DNA from: an archaeon
GTDB lineage: Archaea; Thermoproteota; Nitrososphaeria; Nitrososphaerales; CADDZS01
Reading direction: 5' to 3'
Length of the DNA: 5,672 nt
Assembly (NCBI GenBank): GCA_021806865.1
Contig: JAKAPU010000174.1
Coordinates: forward strand, 1 to 5,672
The notes beneath the pieces were generated by a model. The model was not told the origin of the DNA. It made no database searches and saw only the letters and a list, made by a program, of their open reading frames with translations. The position numbers and the translations under genes were made by a program. Below, piece by piece: positions 4,959-5,672 of this stretch (position 1 is the first letter of the stretch; each line of letters opens with the position of its first letter).

Positions 4959-5672
4959 TCATAAGGCGCATCCCACAATGATAGCAGCAGGTGACCAAGG
5001 AGGACCAGGAATCATACGAACATCTCCGAAATTACTATCATGAAGAAAGTCCTTCAGCTCTTTTGGTGAAAGAGGATGTCCGCCCCAATAGATCGAACGC
5101 AAATCTGAAAGTGCGGCAGCAAGAGGATCCGCTGATCTATTTATTGCACCCGTAATTACCCAGCCCCCAGGACGAATGGCGTCCCTGATTCGTTTTAGAG
5201 AAGGAAGTATGGCATCCTTGGAGATGAAAGTTGCAGGAAACCATACCAGATCGAAGCAGCACGTCTTCGTCAGATCCTCAACTCTCATATGTGATAATTC
5301 AATTCGATCAGTTAAGCTCGCGTTTGAAATATTCTTTCGTGCGAGTTCAAGTGCAGGTTCCCATGGATCTATCCCCAGAATCCTTAGTTTGGGCCACATT
5401 CGTGCCATCGCGATTGAGATTCCTCCTACGCCAACCCCAACATCCAAAAAGGAAGCAGTCGGTGACTCAAGGCGTGTAGATAGATCTCCTAACAGGGGAA
5501 CCAGAGCTCGTTTGAACATTGTAACAATGAGTGCCGATGCCAATCCTTGATTTTGGAGAATCTCCTCTTCAACATGATTCCAACCAGATTCGATTGTAGA
5601 ACTCGTAAGATGCTTTTCATTTTCGAAGAAGATTCCGCGAACCTCTGCAAGGACTGATATCAGTATATCTTT
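4959..5672 (-). CDS. Class I SAM-dependent methyltransferase (5' end outside window)
   Basis: The frame is open to the right edge, so at least 237 residues are visible and the start lies beyond 5672. A TTG at 5543 is internal: the 43 codons before it read as plausible protein (GIFFENEKHLTSSTIESGWN, then HVEEEILQNQG), so it should not be taken as the start. Counting from that TTG, motif I is FLDVGVGVGGISIA (32-45), binding S-adenosylmethionine. The acidic end of strand 2 is ILGIDPWEPAL (55-65), ELSHMRVEDL (82-91) is the strand-3 region, and CFDLVWFPATF (96-106) is strand 4. IRPGGWVITGA (123-133) is the motif around strand 5. The C-terminal DVRMIPGPPWSPAAIIVG resembles a family of methyltransferases often annotated only by domain; the acceptor is unknown. 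It converges with the SnoaL-like gene, 48 bp away. Confidence 0.92.
   Translation of the reverse strand, partial: KDILISVLAEVRGIFFENEKHLTSSTIESGWNHVEEEILQNQGLASALIVTMFKRALVPLLGDLSTRLESPTASFLDVGVGVGGISIAMARMWPKLRILGIDPWEPALELARKNISNASLTDRIELSHMRVEDLTKTCCFDLVWFPATFISKDAILPSLKRIRDAIRPGGWVITGAINRSADPLAAALSDLRSIYWGGHPLSPKELKDFLHDSNFGDVRMIPGPPWSPAAIIVGCAL

Noticed and set aside
5541..5543. TTG 5543 as start of the methyltransferase
   Set aside because: The frame remains open for 43 more codons to the window edge with plausible protein sequence, so the gene is more likely truncated by the window.
5176..5550. Plus-strand ORFs overlapping the methyltransferase
   Set aside because: They are antisense to clear methyltransferase motifs and show no domain of their own.

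Overview
The window looks archaeal. The strongest clue is a regulator ending in an HTH-10 (bacterio-opsin-activator type) helix-turn-helix, a family found essentially in Archaea. TATA-like boxes about 25-33 bp upstream of some start codons (near-leaderless mRNA geometry) fit the same reading. Several enzymes nevertheless resemble families I know best from soil bacteria, so a mesophilic or soil archaeon (Nitrososphaeria/Thaumarchaeota-like or Thermoplasmatota-like) carrying transferred accessory genes is my best guess. The phylum is not settled by this sequence.

Layout. (1) 86-676, minus: a compact atypical short-chain dehydrogenase/epimerase. (2) 677-928: gene-free; it holds a weak promoter-like motif for gene 1 and a perfect 13-bp palindrome lying almost midway between two copies of an 8-bp direct repeat. 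(3) 929-1621, minus: the HTH-10 regulator. (4) 1622-1730: a divergent promoter region with a good TATA-like box and two short palindromes. (5) 1731-3306, plus: an apparent operon of an alpha/beta hydrolase, a SnoaL-like protein broken by a frameshift in a run of six G, and the first 30 codons of a classical short-chain dehydrogenase that then stops. (6) 3307-3578: AT-rich, rearranged-looking DNA with a doubtful small minus-strand ORF. (7) 3579-4427, minus: a second alpha/beta hydrolase with an intact Ser-Asp-His triad. (8) 4446-4910, plus: a second SnoaL-like protein, starting only 18 bp from gene 7, head to head. (9) 4959-5672, minus: a class I SAM-dependent methyltransferase running off the right edge.

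The theme is small-molecule chemistry: two hydrolases, two SnoaL/NTF2-fold proteins, two NAD(P)-dependent dehydrogenase-type genes (one only a stub) and a methyltransferase, beside one transcription factor. No substrate can be named from sequence alone. The regulator is divergent from the hydrolase operon and may control it. That operon shows decay or sequence error at two places, so it is either being lost or needs resequencing. I see no RNA genes, CRISPR arrays, insertion sequences or transposases.
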